Shown in pieces: positions 24,605 through 33,312 of a stretch of DNA of 64,000 bases. Position 1 is the first letter of the stretch. Each line of letters begins with the position of its first letter. The notes below the pieces were generated by a model. The model worked only from the letters and a program-made list of their open reading frames with translations. It was not told the DNA's origin and did no database searches. A program made the position numbers and the translations under genes. The DNA is from an uncultured Clostridia bacterium (lineage in GTDB: Bacteria > Bacillota > Clostridia > Christensenellales > CAAEEZ01), in contig CAKRNA010000002.1 of NCBI GenBank assembly GCA_934365195.1, forward strand, positions 241,923 through 305,922, given 5' to 3'.

Positions 24605-26215
24605 TTATTTTGCGTACTCCACGCTGCGAAGTTCTCTGATAACGTTAACCTTGATTTGTCCCGGATAATCCATTTCCGTTTCAAGTTTCTTTGCAATTTC
24701 TTTTGATAAAAATACGGTTGATGCATCGTTTACTTCTTCAGGTTTTACGATAACTCTTATCTCTCTACCTGCTTGTATTGCGTACGATTGCTCAACTCCT
24801 GCGAACGAATTTGCAATGTTTTCCAAACTTTCTAATCTCTTTACGTAGTTCTCGATTGATTCACGTCTTGCACCCGGCCTTGCGCTTGAAATAGCGTCAG
24901 CGGCTTGAACTAGGATTGCCTCGATAGTTTGTGGCTCGATATCGTTGTGGTGAGCCGCAATAGCGTGAATAACCTCGTTGCTTTCTTTGTACTTTTTGGC
25001 AAGGTTTACGCCGATTTGAATATGCGTACCTTCAACCTCGTGGTCTACCGCCTTACCTATATCGTGTAGTAAACCCGCTCTTTTTGCCACTTTGACGTCA
25101 GCGCCTAATTCTTGCGCCATCAAGCCCGCCAAGTAAGCAACCTCTATCGAGTGGTTCAAGCAGTTTTGACCGTAACTTGTTCTGTACTTTAATCTACCAA
25201 GTATCTTCACAAGTTCAGGGTGAATGCCGAAGATATTTACGTCATACACAGCGGATTCGCCTGCCTCTTTGATGGCAACGGCAAGTTCTTTCTTGCTTTT
25301 TTCCACCATTTCTTCAATTCTTGCAGGGTGAATACGTCCGTCGGCAATAAGTTTTTCAAGAGTAACCCTTGCTATTTCACGCCTTATAGGATCGAAAGCG
25401 GACAACGTAACCACGTCAGGCGTGTCGTCAATGATTAGGTCAACACCGGTTGCGCTTTCAAGCGCCCTGATATTTCTTCCTACTCTACCGATTATTCTAC
25501 CCTTCATATCGTCGCTTGGCAATGCTACTACGCTAGCGGTAATTTCAGAAGCGTGGTCAGCGGCACATTTTTGAATTGCAAGTCCCACGATGTTTCTTGC
25601 GATTTTCTCCGCATTTTCCTTTGCTTGTTGCTCTATTTCCTTCGCCTCTTTAGCGGCGTCGTTTTTAGCCTCGCCAAGTAATTGTTCCTTTAAGATAGCC
25701 TTTGCCTCGTCACAAGACATTTGCGCAACTTTTTCCAGTTCCTCCAGCATCTTGTTGTGCGAGTTTTGTAATTCGACCTCAATACTTCTAATTTCGGCTT
25801 CTCTTTTTTCAATCAGCCTTTTGTCAAGTTCAACTTGGTCGATTTTTTTCTCTAAGGAATTTTCCTTTTTGTCAAGATATAGTTCCTTCTCTACTAATCT
25901 TGACTCCGTTTTTTGAATTTCACTCTTTCTTTGTTTGGTTTCCTTTTCAAATTCGATTCGCAATTTGTGTTGCTCCTCTTTAGCCTCTAACAAAGCCTCT
26001 TTACGCATTGTTTTAGCCTCAAGATTCGCCTCTTCCAACACTCTTGCTACTTCAATTTTAGCAGCAGTTTTCTTCGCTTTTTCGTTCTTGGAATAAAAGA
26101 AAATTCCAACTACTGTACCGATTACCAAAAATACGATAGGTAGCAACACGAACAAAGTGATAGCCACTGCATCATTTATAGCAAGCAACGTGGAAACAGT
26201 CAAATTGCTTGGCAT
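24605..26215 (-). CDS. rny: Endoribonuclease RNase Y
   Basis: Membrane-anchored endonuclease that initiates mRNA decay in Firmicutes. The 536 residues have an N-terminal membrane helix (~13-41) and a long charged coiled coil (~45-205). A KH domain follows (GRIIGRVGRNIRALESATGVDLIID, ~236-260), then an HD domain with NHSIEVAYLAG (~357) and LLHDIGKAVDHE (~385). The usual start is about 515-520 residues. The ATG follows AGGAGG. It has its own promoter downstream of recA. Confidence 0.96.
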   Translation of the reverse strand: MPSNLTVSTLLAINDAVAITLFVLLPIVFLVIGTVVGIFFYSKNEKAKKTAAKIEVARVLEEANLEAKTMRKEALLEAKEEQHKLRIEFEKETKQRKSEIQKTESRLVEKELYLDKKENSLEKKIDQVELDKRLIEKREAEIRSIEVELQNSHNKMLEELEKVAQMSCDEAKAILKEQLLGEAKNDAAKEAKEIEQQAKENAEKIARNIVGLAIQKCAADHASEITASVVALPSDDMKGRIIGRVGRNIRALESATGVDLIIDDTPDVVTLSAFDPIRREIARVTLEKLIADGRIHPARIEEMVEKSKKELAVAIKEAGESAVYDVNIFGIHPELVKILGRLKYRTSYGQNCLNHSIEVAYLAGLMAQELGADVKVAKRAGLLHDIGKAVDHEVEGTHIQIGVNLAKKYKESNEVIHAIAAHHNDIEPQTIEAILVQAADAISSARPGARRESIENYVKRLESLENIANSFAGVEQSYAIQAGREIRVIVKPEEVNDASTVFLSKEIAKKLETEMDYPGQIKVNVIRELRSVEYAK

Positions 26216-26300
26216 TTTTAGATTTCCTCCTATTTATATTCATAAAGGCTTATAGAACTCTCCCGTTCGCTAATAGAAAATCCCCACCTTTAACATATTT

Positions 26301-26329
26301 ATTTTATCTTATAATAAAAATTAAGTCAA
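26301..26329 (-). promoter_or_regulatory. Vegetative promoter of rny
   Basis: TTGACT (26324-26329), a 17-base spacer and TAAAAT (26301-26306). The -35 lies in the left arm of the inverted repeat at 26323-26377. Confidence 0.6.
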
Positions 26330-26377
26330 GATATATCCTAATTTATATTTATTATTATAGGCATAATATCTTGACTT
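26323..26377. repeat. 12-bp inverted repeat between recA and rny
   Basis: AAGTCAAGATAT (26323-26334) and ATATCTTGACTT (26366-26377) are exact inverted copies separated by 31 AT-rich bases, with further inner pairing potential (CCTA/TAGG). Each arm contains an outward-facing TTGACT. Confidence 0.6.
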
Positions 26378-26442
26378 TATTAAATTTTTTCAATAAATAT
26401 TTTAGATTTTGCAAATAAATAATTATTTTTTAAACTTAGCGT

Positions 26443-27441
26443 CTAGCCTTCTACTACTGCGAAAAGTTTTTCACGTAGCATTTGGTCTATTTTGTCGTAC
26501 ACTTCAACGTTGTCTACAAGATATTGTACCGCCTTATCTCTTCCTTGCGCAATCTTGTCGCCCTCGTAACTAAACCACGAGCCGCTCTTTTCGATAATTC
26601 CTTGGTCAACAGCCATATCAAGCAAGCAACCTTCCTTAGATACGCCCGTGCCAAACCTAATATCGAATTCAGCCGTCTTGAACGGAGGCGCAACCTTATT
26701 TTTTACCACCTTAACTTTCGTCCTGCTACCTACGATATCCGTGCCGTTTTTGATAGCCTCGCCCTTTCTTACGTCTAAGCGAATAGTAGAATAGAATTTA
26801 AGCGCTTTACCACCCGTGGTCGTTTCAGGGCTACCGAACATAACCCCGACCTTCTCTCTAAGTTGGTTGATAAATATTACGCAAGTGTTGGTTTTGTTAC
26901 AAATACCTGCAAATTTACGAAGTGCTTGGCTCATAAGTCTTGCTTGCAAACCTATATGGTTATCACCCATCTCACCGTCGATTTCTGCCTTAGGGGTAAG
27001 TGCCGCAACGGAGTCAACTACGATAATATCCACAGCGCCGCTTCTGATAAGAGCGTCCACGATATCAAGCGCTTGCTCGCCGTTATCAGGTTGAGATACG
27101 TACAAATTCTCTAAGTCTACGCCCAACTTTTGCGCATAATATGGATCAAGTGCGTGCTCTGCGTCGATAAACGCTGCCGTTCCGCCGTTTTTTTGCGCCT
27201 CGGCGATTATGTGCAAAGTAACGGTAGTTTTACCGGAAGACTCAGGTCCGTAAATCTCTACGATTCTTCCCTTTGGTACTCCGCCTACTCCAAGTGCAAG
27301 GTCAAGCGGCAAACAACCGGTGCTGATTACGTCCACCTTTTCAATTTCTTTGTCGCCAAGTTTCATAATTGAGCCTTTTCCAAATTGTTTTTCAATTTTT
27401 GAAAGTGCCTCGTTTAATGCTTTTTGCTTTTCGTTATCCAT
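26443..27441 (-). CDS. recA: Recombinase RecA
   Basis: DNA-dependent ATPase for homologous recombination and SOS induction. The ATG at 27441 (332 residues) is chosen because AGAGGT sits six bases upstream and the protein begins MDNEKQKALNEALSKIEKQFGKGS. Walker A is GPESSGKTT (~65-73), Walker B IIVVDSVAAL. The loop regions GEMGDNHIGLQARLMSQALRK and FINQLREKVGVMFGSPETTTGG are intact. The C-terminus is a little shorter than in E. coli. It has a promoter inside the end of cinA; no LexA operator was recognised. Confidence 0.98.
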   Translation of the reverse strand: MDNEKQKALNEALSKIEKQFGKGSIMKLGDKEIEKVDVISTGCLPLDLALGVGGVPKGRIVEIYGPESSGKTTVTLHIIAEAQKNGGTAAFIDAEHALDPYYAQKLGVDLENLYVSQPDNGEQALDIVDALIRSGAVDIIVVDSVAALTPKAEIDGEMGDNHIGLQARLMSQALRKFAGICNKTNTCVIFINQLREKVGVMFGSPETTTGGKALKFYSTIRLDVRKGEAIKNGTDIVGSRTKVKVVKNKVAPPFKTAEFDIRFGTGVSKEGCLLDMAVDQGIIEKSGSWFSYEGDKIAQGRDKAVQYLVDNVEVYDKIDQMLREKLFAVVEG

Positions 27442-27462
27442 TTCGTACCTCTTTTTTTCTTT

Positions 27463-27491
27463 ATTATACAATCAATTTTAATTTAATTCAA
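27463..27491 (-). promoter_or_regulatory. Vegetative promoter of recA
   Basis: TTGAAT (27486-27491), a 17-base spacer and TATAAT (27463-27468), partly within the cinA 3' end. Confidence 0.65.
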
Positions 27492-28134
27492 TATTCAAAC
27501 GTTTCATAAGTAGGACAACTGCATTGCCTATACAAACGTTGCTTGCCTTTTCTCTTACCTCTTGCCTATCCCCCGAAAAAACGTACCTATTTACTACTAT
27601 TTCGTCAAATAATTTCGTGCCTATATAGGTAAGCCCGCACGGTTTTTCCTTTGAGTAGCCCGAAGGACCTGCAATACCCGTTGTGGACATTGCAAGGCTT
27701 ACGCTATACTCGGTTTGACCTTTCACCATAGCCTCCGCTACCTCTTTACTTACCGCACCAACGGTAGCAAACAGGCTGTTATCCACGCCAAGCCTATGAC
27801 GTTTGCTTTCGTTAGAATAGCACACGATTCCCTCTTTCATCACGTCGCTAATACCTGACCTAGCAATAATTTTGTCGCAAATCATACCACCCGTTAGGCT
27901 TTCAGCCACACTAAATTTAATATCGTACTCAATAACGATATCGCAAAACGTATCGACTAGCGATTTTCCTTTTGTCGAATAAACGTACTTCACGTATTCG
28001 CCTAATGCGTCAAGAATTTTCTCCTTATCGCCCTCTATCACGTAGTCTAGGTTTTTGCCGCTTAGCGTGTAGTCCGCCTTGCCGTTTAATAGGTTTTCGA
28101 TTTGCTCCTTTTCAAGAGAAAATATACTAATCAT
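27478..28134 (-). CDS. cinA: CinA C-terminal domain protein (nicotinamide-nucleotide amidase type)
   Basis: Contains the CinA C-terminal domain, which in characterised proteins deamidates NMN. The 218 residues have the signature SVAESLTGGMICDKI (~73-87), then GIVCYSNESKRHRLGV, GAVSKEVAEAMVKG, STTGIAGPSG and SGDRQEVREKA. The N-terminal ~70 residues look like the linker region that precedes this domain in full-length CinA. The COG1058 molybdopterin-binding-like domain of full-length (~410-residue) CinA is absent. Overlaps rimO by eight bases and precedes recA, the standard order. Confidence 0.88.
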   Translation of the reverse strand: MISIFSLEKEQIENLLNGKADYTLSGKNLDYVIEGDKEKILDALGEYVKYVYSTKGKSLVDTFCDIVIEYDIKFSVAESLTGGMICDKIIARSGISDVMKEGIVCYSNESKRHRLGVDNSLFATVGAVSKEVAEAMVKGQTEYSVSLAMSTTGIAGPSGYSKEKPCGLTYIGTKLFDEIVVNRYVFSGDRQEVREKASNVCIGNAVVLLMKRLNIELN

Positions 28135-29452
28135 TTACTTCTCCTATTAGGTCTATTCCGCAAGTACCGACAATTTTAGTACTATACGTTTCGCCTATTT
28201 CAAGAATACTTTTGCTCCTAAGTAGTATATTCGTGTCAATTTCGGGTGCATTAAACTCACTTCTACCAAAAAACTCTTGCCTGTCGTAGTCCGCCCCCTC
28301 GTACACTACTTTCATTGTTTTGCCCACTTTATTTTTTGCCTTTTTAAGCATTACTTCCCTTTGAGCCTCTTCAAGTTCAAGCAGCCTTTCCGCCTTAACC
28401 TCTTCTGAAATTTGGTCTTTTATGCGGCTTGCAGGCGTGCCTTCCTCTCTTGAATAAGCAAAGAACCCTGCAAAGTCCAGTTCGTACTCTTTAATAAAGT
28501 TGACAAGCCTTTTGTGTTCTTCCTCGGTTTCGGTAGGAAAACCCGTAATAAAGGTGGAGCGAATTGCGATATCCTCGTCCGCCTTACGTATTTTGTCTAT
28601 TAGCCTTCTTACGTCGTCACCGTCCACTCGCCTATTCATAGCCCTAAGCACCCTACTATCTGCGTGTTGCATAGGAATATCCATATATCTGCACACTTTT
28701 TCGTTATTTTTTATAACGCTAAGTAGTTCGTCACTAACAAGTTCGGGGTACAAATACAGCAACCTAATCCACTCCACGTCGGTCTTAGAAAGACTATCGA
28801 TAAGGCAGGTCAAAGCGTACTTGCCGTAGTTATCGATGCCGTATCTCGTTACGTCTTGAGCCACCAAAATAAGTTCCCTAGCGCCATTTGTAATTAGCGA
28901 ACTTGCCTCAACCATTAAGGAGTCCATATCCCTAGACACGAACTTTCCTCTAATCGACGGAATAGCACAATAAGTGCACTTATTATCGCAGCCCTCGGCT
29001 ATTTTTAAGTAAGCATAATGGTAAGGCGTGGTAACAATTCTCTTTTCAAACGGCTTGTCCTTGCCCTCTTTAAAAATGAACCTCTCGCCCTTTCCCACCC
29101 TGTCGATAACACTAAGTATCTCTTGGTAATCTCTAAACCCGATAACAGCGTCGATTTCGGGTATTTGGCTAAGCAAGTCCTCGGCATACCTCACGCCCAT
29201 ACAACCGCTTACGATTATCTTAATCGGGCGCTCCTCTTTTATCCTTGCCATATCCAAAATATTGTCTATGGCCTCACTTTTAGCCGAGTCGATAAAAGCG
29301 CAAGTGTTTATTATTACGATATCGAAGTCGTCCTCGCTAGCCGTGATTTCGTAGCCTGCATTATCTAAAATATACAGTAGGTTTTCGGTGTCCACACGGT
29401 TTTTGTCACAGCCAAGCGAAATGACTGCAATTTTCTTATTCGTCTTGAACAT
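28127..29452 (-). CDS. rimO: Ribosomal protein S12 methylthiotransferase RimO
   Basis: Radical SAM enzyme that methylthiolates an aspartate of ribosomal protein S12. The 441 residues have an N-terminal UPF0004 domain with three cluster cysteines (SLGCDKN, NTCAFI, SGCMG). The radical SAM motif is EGCDNKCTYCAIPSIRGKFVSR (the RimO-type PSIRGKF). A C-terminal TRAM domain follows, and RSTFITGFPTETEEEH is diagnostic. Starts inside the 3' end of ftsK (17-base overlap) with GAGG upstream. Confidence 0.94.
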   Translation of the reverse strand: MFKTNKKIAVISLGCDKNRVDTENLLYILDNAGYEITASEDDFDIVIINTCAFIDSAKSEAIDNILDMARIKEERPIKIIVSGCMGVRYAEDLLSQIPEIDAVIGFRDYQEILSVIDRVGKGERFIFKEGKDKPFEKRIVTTPYHYAYLKIAEGCDNKCTYCAIPSIRGKFVSRDMDSLMVEASSLITNGARELILVAQDVTRYGIDNYGKYALTCLIDSLSKTDVEWIRLLYLYPELVSDELLSVIKNNEKVCRYMDIPMQHADSRVLRAMNRRVDGDDVRRLIDKIRKADEDIAIRSTFITGFPTETEEEHKRLVNFIKEYELDFAGFFAYSREEGTPASRIKDQISEEVKAERLLELEEAQREVMLKKAKNKVGKTMKVVYEGADYDRQEFFGRSEFNAPEIDTNILLRSKSILEIGETYSTKIVGTCGIDLIGEVND

Positions 29453-32400
29453 CGGCAGCCTCCACTAAGTTCTCGTACTCTTTCATATCAATGTTCAATA
29501 CAAACTTATTCTTATCTTTGTAAAGCAAGCCCATCTTTTGCATTTGGTCTAGTATCTTACCTGCCCTTGGGAAGCCCAGTTCGAACTCACGTTGCACTTT
29601 GGTTATTGAAGGCGCAGATTTTGCGTTGTCTTCGATAAGGAATTTAAGTACCTTGAAGAATAATTCGTCAAGTTTTGCCTTGTTTTCAATTTTGGTAGGT
29701 GCAGATTGCTCGGGTTGTTGAGGCTTATCAATTTCGCAATTCATAATTTCGTCCTCAATCCTGTCGTCAAACACGCACTTATTATTGTCCTTAATATAGT
29801 CCACGATGCTGGTAACCTCGTCGTCGGATAGGAACGGACATTGCATTCTATGAGGCTCCGGATCACGAGAAATAAACAGCATATCGCCGTTACCTAGCAG
29901 TTTTTCAGCGCCCACTTGGTCTATAATAATACGACTGTTCGTGCTATTTGCCGTAGCAAACGCAATTCTACTTGGGATATTTGCCTTAATCGAGCCCGTA
30001 ATATAATCCGCCGACGGACGTTGCGTTGCAAGTATCATGTGGATACCAACCGCCCTTGCCATACGAGCGATACGAGAGATAAGGTCCTCCATTTCGCTGC
30101 CGATTTTTTGCGATTGAACCATAATATCGGCAAACTCGTCGATAACAAGAATAATCCTTGGCAGTTTATTTTCGGGATCAACCTTTCTATTATATCCGTA
30201 CAAGTTACGGCTACCCACTTCCTCAAATAGTTCCAGCCTACGTACCATTTCCCTATCCAGCCATTTTAACGCTGCGATTGCTTGGTCAGGCTCTTTGATT
30301 GCCTCGGGGATAAGTAGGTGCGGTATGCCGTTGTACACGCTAAGTTCCACACGCTTTGGATCTACCAAAATCAGCCTTACGTCCTCCGGTGAGTACTTAT
30401 ACAAAATACTTGCAAGAATACTGTTTAAGCACACACTCTTTCCGCTACCCGTTGAACCTGCAATAAGTAGGTGCGTAAGTTTGTTGATATCGCCTATAAA
30501 TATTTTGCCTGCAATATCCTTGCCTAGCGCAAAGGATAGTTCGCTATCGGGGTTGTAGAACTCGGTTGAAGATATCACTTCCCTCAAACCGACCGTCGCC
30601 CTCTTGTCGTTAGGGACTTCCACGCCCACCAAACTCTTACCGCTAATCGGCGCTTCTATTCTTACCGAGCCTTTGGTTGCTAACGCCAAAGACAAGTTAT
30701 CCCTTGCGTTTACAAGTTTTGACAAATTGATTGTAGGGTCAACTTCTAGTTCGTACCTAGAAAACGCCGGACCTTGTGTGTACTCTACCACTTTGGTTTC
30801 AATGCCAAGTCCACGCAACGTCTCCTCTATTTTTTGACCTTTTATAACGTAGTCGTCTGCCTTTTGATAGTGCGTATCGTAGGCTTTAAGTAGGTCGATT
30901 TTAGGCGGTCTATACTTGTAAGCGCCGCTTGAAATATATTTTGGAATATACGGATATTTTTCTTCCTCTTTCTTTTCGCTAGGTTGCTCAACCTCTTCGG
31001 GTTTGCCAAGCGCCTGCTTTAAGAATTCTATATTCTCCTCATTCATAAACTTCTTTTTGTGCGTGCCACCAAAATCGCTGCGTCTACCTGCGTTCACGTT
31101 TGCGTTTACGGGGCTACTGTCCATCTCGTCTTGGATAAATTCCTCAAACTTTTCGCCCGTTGGCTCGTCAATATCGTACTTATCGTAAACCTTTTGCTTT
31201 TCCTCTTTGTTCACGCTGTCAAAACTGAAGTCGCCCGTTTTCTTCTTTGCAGTTTCAGGTTTGTCGCTAATCACGGGCTCAGCCATAGGTTTGATAACCT
31301 CAGCAGTAGGTTTTAAAAACTCTTCATCTTTGGTTTCTTCAAAAATAGGCTCGTCAAACTTATCCTCGCTAAACTCCTTAATGATATCCTCGTCCTCGAT
31401 TACCACGGGCTCGGCATCTTCCGTTGTAAGTTTTACGCCCATGTTAAAATGGATTTTGTTAAATTCTTCCGCCTTAGAGTTGTCGCTTACGCCGATTTCA
31501 CTAGACAAGCGGTTAAGTTGGTATTCCCTTGCGGATTTTTCAAGTTCCTTTGCCCTTTCAATCCTCTCTTGGTTCTTCCTGTTTTCTTCCTCTTGAATGC
31601 GTAGTTCGTTAGCCCTCTTTTCCGCCTTAATTCTTTCAGCCTCTTGCCTTTCCTCTTCAAGTTTCCTTTGGCGCTCTAATTCCTCCTGATTGTCCTTATT
31701 CATCTTTTCACGCATTTTTTTGGAGTTTTCTTCCAAAGTCTTTTGTAGGTCAAGCCCGTAATATTTACGTTTTACGCCGTACATATCGATGTAATGACAG
31801 TTATCGACTTCCTCTTCTTCCTCAGGCTTATTGCTTTCCGCCTTGGTAGTAGGTTGCGGCTCCATATTCTTAAACTCTTGCAATTTTTGGTCGGCAAGCC
31901 TACGTTTGCCCTCCTCGGTGTTACTTTCCTTAATAATAGCGGATAGGTCGATATTTTTGTATTTATCCTCTTCCTCTTTCTCTTGGTTCACCTTTCTAAT
32001 ATCTTCTAGAATAGTGCCGTCGTAGTTAAGCAAGCCGTCCTTTTTCTCAGGGTACAACTTTTTAAGCGCCTCTTTCCTTCTTAAATCCTCTTCTTCGCTG
32101 TCCGATGCGCTGGCAATATCCATATTCTCGTCAAAGTCTGTGTCCTCGTTGTTCTCGTTGGACTTGTTAAAGCCTTTAAACCTATTTGCCTTTCCGCCGT
32201 CAAAATCAGCCATTTTGTCGCTGGCAAATCTCTTGTAGGATATGTTTCCGCCCTCGCCCGATATAGCCTCCTCTTGCTCGTCGTCAAACATTGTTAAGGA
32301 CGGCTCTTTAGGGGTGTCCACCTTAGACGGCTTTTCACGTTTTACACGGCTAACCACGTCCTTGTTGTAGGAAGACGGTCTGTCCTTTCTTGAAAAACTG

Positions 32401-32915
32401 AACGTAAACTCCTTATTCATAAGCGGAATCGCCATAATAATTGCACAAGCCACCATAAACAAACTGAACACGATTATGGTTGCAAGCGGAGATATAGCCT
32501 TCATAATAGGATAAGCAACCACGCCGTAAAGCATACCGCCTGCGGTAAAGTCCACCTCGTAGCACTTTTTAAGGTACTCGCTGTACGAATAGTTAATCAT
32601 ATTTTGCGTTGTGTTCGCTTGGAATACAATCAGCCCGAATATAAAAATAAGCATAGCAAGAATAATGGTTTTCATAGGTTGCTCACGCCTTCTTTGGAAC
32701 ATAAGCAGCGCACCCGTTAAAAACAGGCTGACGCTATACCCGTAAGATGCAAGCCCGAAAAATCCCAGCAAGAAACTGCGAATCATTCTGCCCACGCCGC
32801 CAAATCCGCCAACTAGCGATACAAAACAAAGCACCGCCACTATAACAAGAAGTAGTCCGCCTGCTATGGCGTTACCCTTTCTGTATGGATTTTCTTTATA
32901 ACTTCTTTCTTTCAC
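29436..32915 (-). CDS. ftsK: DNA translocase FtsK/SpoIIIE
   Basis: Membrane-anchored hexameric dsDNA pump for chromosome segregation at the division or sporulation septum. The 1159 residues comprise four membrane helices in ~1-175 and a long acidic, coiled-coil-rich linker (~180-650). The RecA-like motor has Walker A AGSTGSGKS at ~815 and Walker B IILVIDEFADIM. The C-terminal winged-helix gamma domain has ITKVQREFELGFPRAGKILDQM, which reads orienting sequences. Much longer than SpoIIIE (~790) because of the linker. Start is GTG at 32915 with CGAGGT upstream. Overlaps rimO. Confidence 0.96.
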   Translation of the reverse strand: MKERSYKENPYRKGNAIAGGLLLVIVAVLCFVSLVGGFGGVGRMIRSFLLGFFGLASYGYSVSLFLTGALLMFQRRREQPMKTIILAMLIFIFGLIVFQANTTQNMINYSYSEYLKKCYEVDFTAGGMLYGVVAYPIMKAISPLATIIVFSLFMVACAIIMAIPLMNKEFTFSFSRKDRPSSYNKDVVSRVKREKPSKVDTPKEPSLTMFDDEQEEAISGEGGNISYKRFASDKMADFDGGKANRFKGFNKSNENNEDTDFDENMDIASASDSEEEDLRRKEALKKLYPEKKDGLLNYDGTILEDIRKVNQEKEEEDKYKNIDLSAIIKESNTEEGKRRLADQKLQEFKNMEPQPTTKAESNKPEEEEEVDNCHYIDMYGVKRKYYGLDLQKTLEENSKKMREKMNKDNQEELERQRKLEEERQEAERIKAEKRANELRIQEEENRKNQERIERAKELEKSAREYQLNRLSSEIGVSDNSKAEEFNKIHFNMGVKLTTEDAEPVVIEDEDIIKEFSEDKFDEPIFEETKDEEFLKPTAEVIKPMAEPVISDKPETAKKKTGDFSFDSVNKEEKQKVYDKYDIDEPTGEKFEEFIQDEMDSSPVNANVNAGRRSDFGGTHKKKFMNEENIEFLKQALGKPEEVEQPSEKKEEEKYPYIPKYISSGAYKYRPPKIDLLKAYDTHYQKADDYVIKGQKIEETLRGLGIETKVVEYTQGPAFSRYELEVDPTINLSKLVNARDNLSLALATKGSVRIEAPISGKSLVGVEVPNDKRATVGLREVISSTEFYNPDSELSFALGKDIAGKIFIGDINKLTHLLIAGSTGSGKSVCLNSILASILYKYSPEDVRLILVDPKRVELSVYNGIPHLLIPEAIKEPDQAIAALKWLDREMVRRLELFEEVGSRNLYGYNRKVDPENKLPRIILVIDEFADIMVQSQKIGSEMEDLISRIARMARAVGIHMILATQRPSADYITGSIKANIPSRIAFATANSTNSRIIIDQVGAEKLLGNGDMLFISRDPEPHRMQCPFLSDDEVTSIVDYIKDNNKCVFDDRIEDEIMNCEIDKPQQPEQSAPTKIENKAKLDELFFKVLKFLIEDNAKSAPSITKVQREFELGFPRAGKILDQMQKMGLLYKDKNKFVLNIDMKEYENLVEAADVQDE

Positions 32916-32931
32916 TAATAAATACCTCGTA

Positions 32932-33312
32932 TTATTTATCTAGTTCGTAGCCTTTCTTTTGGCTCTTTCCGTATTGCCTGTCAAAGTTCTCCTTGTTCTT
33001 TTCCATATACATATCGTAAAGTTCCTCAGCCGTCATACCGGTTTTAAGGCACATAGCGGTGAAGAAGTGAAGTATATCCACAAGTTCCTCTTTCACTCTG
33101 GTTACGTTTACCTCTTTAGGATTTTTCCACCACTTGAAGTTGACCTCGTCTATTAGTTCACTTAGTTCGCTTAGCATAGCAAGGGTTTCCTTTTGAATCC
33201 ACTCAGGCATAGTGATATCTTCAAGATGCCTGTTTTTCACAAGGTCGGTATCGAACATATTTTGCATATAAAAAATCCTTTCCAGTTTGTCCATCTCTTC
33301 AAAAGTTTTCAT
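32932..33312 (-). CDS. dut: Dimeric dUTP diphosphatase (MazG-like all-alpha NTP pyrophosphatase)
   Basis: Probably hydrolyses dUTP to dUMP, keeping uracil out of DNA. The 126 residues are all-helical. The metal-binding pattern is LSELSELIDEVNFKWWK (E-x3-E type, ~48-64), then VKEELVDILHFF (E-x2-D, ~73-84), typical of type-2 dimeric dUTPases. The start overlaps the M16 peptidase stop by one base (TAATG) with AAGGAG inside that gene. The exact nucleotide substrate is inferred from family motifs. Confidence 0.82.
   Translation of the reverse strand: MKTFEEMDKLERIFYMQNMFDTDLVKNRHLEDITMPEWIQKETLAMLSELSELIDEVNFKWWKNPKEVNVTRVKEELVDILHFFTAMCLKTGMTAEELYDMYMEKNKENFDRQYGKSQKKGYELDK

Noticed and set aside
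27442..27491. LexA (SOS) operator at recA
   Set aside because: No GAAC-N4-GTTC-type palindrome near the promoter; the operator may be divergent, so it is not claimed.
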